Source: Rhodospirillales bacterium (GTDB lineage Bacteria; Pseudomonadota; Alphaproteobacteria; Acetobacterales; Acetobacteraceae). From it: a stretch of DNA of 56,281 nucleotides. Where the stretch lies: positions 1-56,281 of the forward strand of contig JAFKLG010000069.1 in NCBI GenBank assembly GCA_017304945.1, given 5' to 3'. The notes beneath the pieces were generated by a model that saw only the letters and a program-made list of their open reading frames with translations, was not told the origin of the DNA and did no database searches. Below are positions 56,172 through 56,281 of the stretch, piece by piece (the stretch's first letter is position 1; each line of letters begins with the position of its first letter). The position numbers and the translations under genes were made by a program.

Positions 56172-56278
56172 GGCACGGTCCTCGCGGCGTGGCCGGCAGG
56201 GTCCCCTCTCCCCCGTCATCCGCGGGCTTGACCCGCGGATCTCCACCGGCACGGTCCTCGCGGCGTGGCCGGCAGGGT
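56172..56278. repeat. 31-bp direct repeats around a palindrome
   Basis: Identical 31-bp copies (56172-56202 and 56248-56278, each beginning GGCACGGTCCTCGC) flank a palindromic repeat with arms ATCCGCGGG/CCCGCGGAT at 56218-56226 and 56232-56240. The palindrome is the same element as at 45798-45821. Confidence 0.85.
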
Positions 56279-56281
56279 TCC

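Noticed and set aside
1..56281. CRISPR array, prophage, insertion sequence or tRNA
   Set aside because: No regular repeat-spacer pattern, no transposase or integrase, and no cloverleaf was seen; all repeats found are short tandem or palindromic elements.

Overview
The window is a high-G+C bacterial chromosome segment with strong G/C bias at third codon positions (composition judged by eye, not computed). A CtrA cell-cycle regulator lies beside fliI-fliJ. Together with DnaE2, a UPF0262 protein, DUF983, a histone H1-like Lys/Ala/Pro protein and many short GC-rich palindromic repeats, this points to an alphaproteobacterium, most plausibly an Acetobacteraceae/Rhodospirillales relative. No rRNA, tRNA, CRISPR array, transposase, integrase or phage gene is visible. 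The segment reads as ordinary chromosome with many small repeat insertions.

Layout. 1-9.3 kb: a 50-bp tandem repeat, error-prone polymerase dnaE2 with an in-frame repeat insertion, an AsmA-like protein, a Wzm/Wzt-type ABC exporter (minus strand) and a lipoprotein lytic transglycosylase with a SPOR domain. 9.3-16.8 kb: palindromic repeats, two class-III PLP enzymes of the glutamate-1-semialdehyde aminomutase type around a DUF378 gene, and a divergent fused hydantoinase/5-oxoprolinase. 16.9-23.0 kb: a chemoreceptor, an unrecognised polytopic membrane protein, a flavin-reductase-type protein with a class-III-like PPK2, and a small secreted Gly/Ser/Thr-rich protein. 23.0-28.6 kb: the stress operon prkA-yeaH-spoVR. 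28.6-33.8 kb: an 823-bp gap holding a perfect TTAA-N7-TTAA CtrA-type box, an orphan branched-chain-type solute-binding protein, a GT4 glycosyltransferase and the otnK-otnC acid-sugar pair. 33.9-39.1 kb: the H1-like protein, prpD-prpC and a divergent dihydroorotase/allantoinase-type amidohydrolase. 39.1-45.6 kb: repeats, a possible 61-aa gene under a CtrA-like box, a ClC antiporter, ctrA, fliI, fliJ and UDP-glucose dehydrogenase. 45.6-49.7 kb: repeats, then a GT2, a pyruvyltransferase and a methyltransferase-glycosyltransferase fusion. 49.7-56.3 kb: an Asp/Glu-racemase-type protein, DUF983, UPF0262, mtnA, a DUF2272 lipoprotein, a zinc alcohol dehydrogenase, a rhodanese, cysK and terminal repeats.

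How the parts may work together. UDP-glucuronate supply (ugd), several glycosyltransferases, a pyruvyltransferase and an ABC exporter suggest surface polysaccharide synthesis, although the genes form separate small clusters. CtrA, FliI, FliJ and the chemoreceptor indicate a motile, cell-cycle-regulated cell. PrpD/PrpC, OtnK/OtnC, the hydantoinase, the amidohydrolase and the racemase indicate breakdown of organic acids and cyclic amides. MtnA, CysK and the rhodanese belong to sulfur metabolism. No clearly new multi-gene system stands out. The most unusual observations are the palindromic repeat carried in frame inside dnaE2, the perfect CtrA-type box upstream of the prkA operon, hairpins next to the start codons of clc and ctrA, and the methyltransferase-glycosyltransferase fusion.
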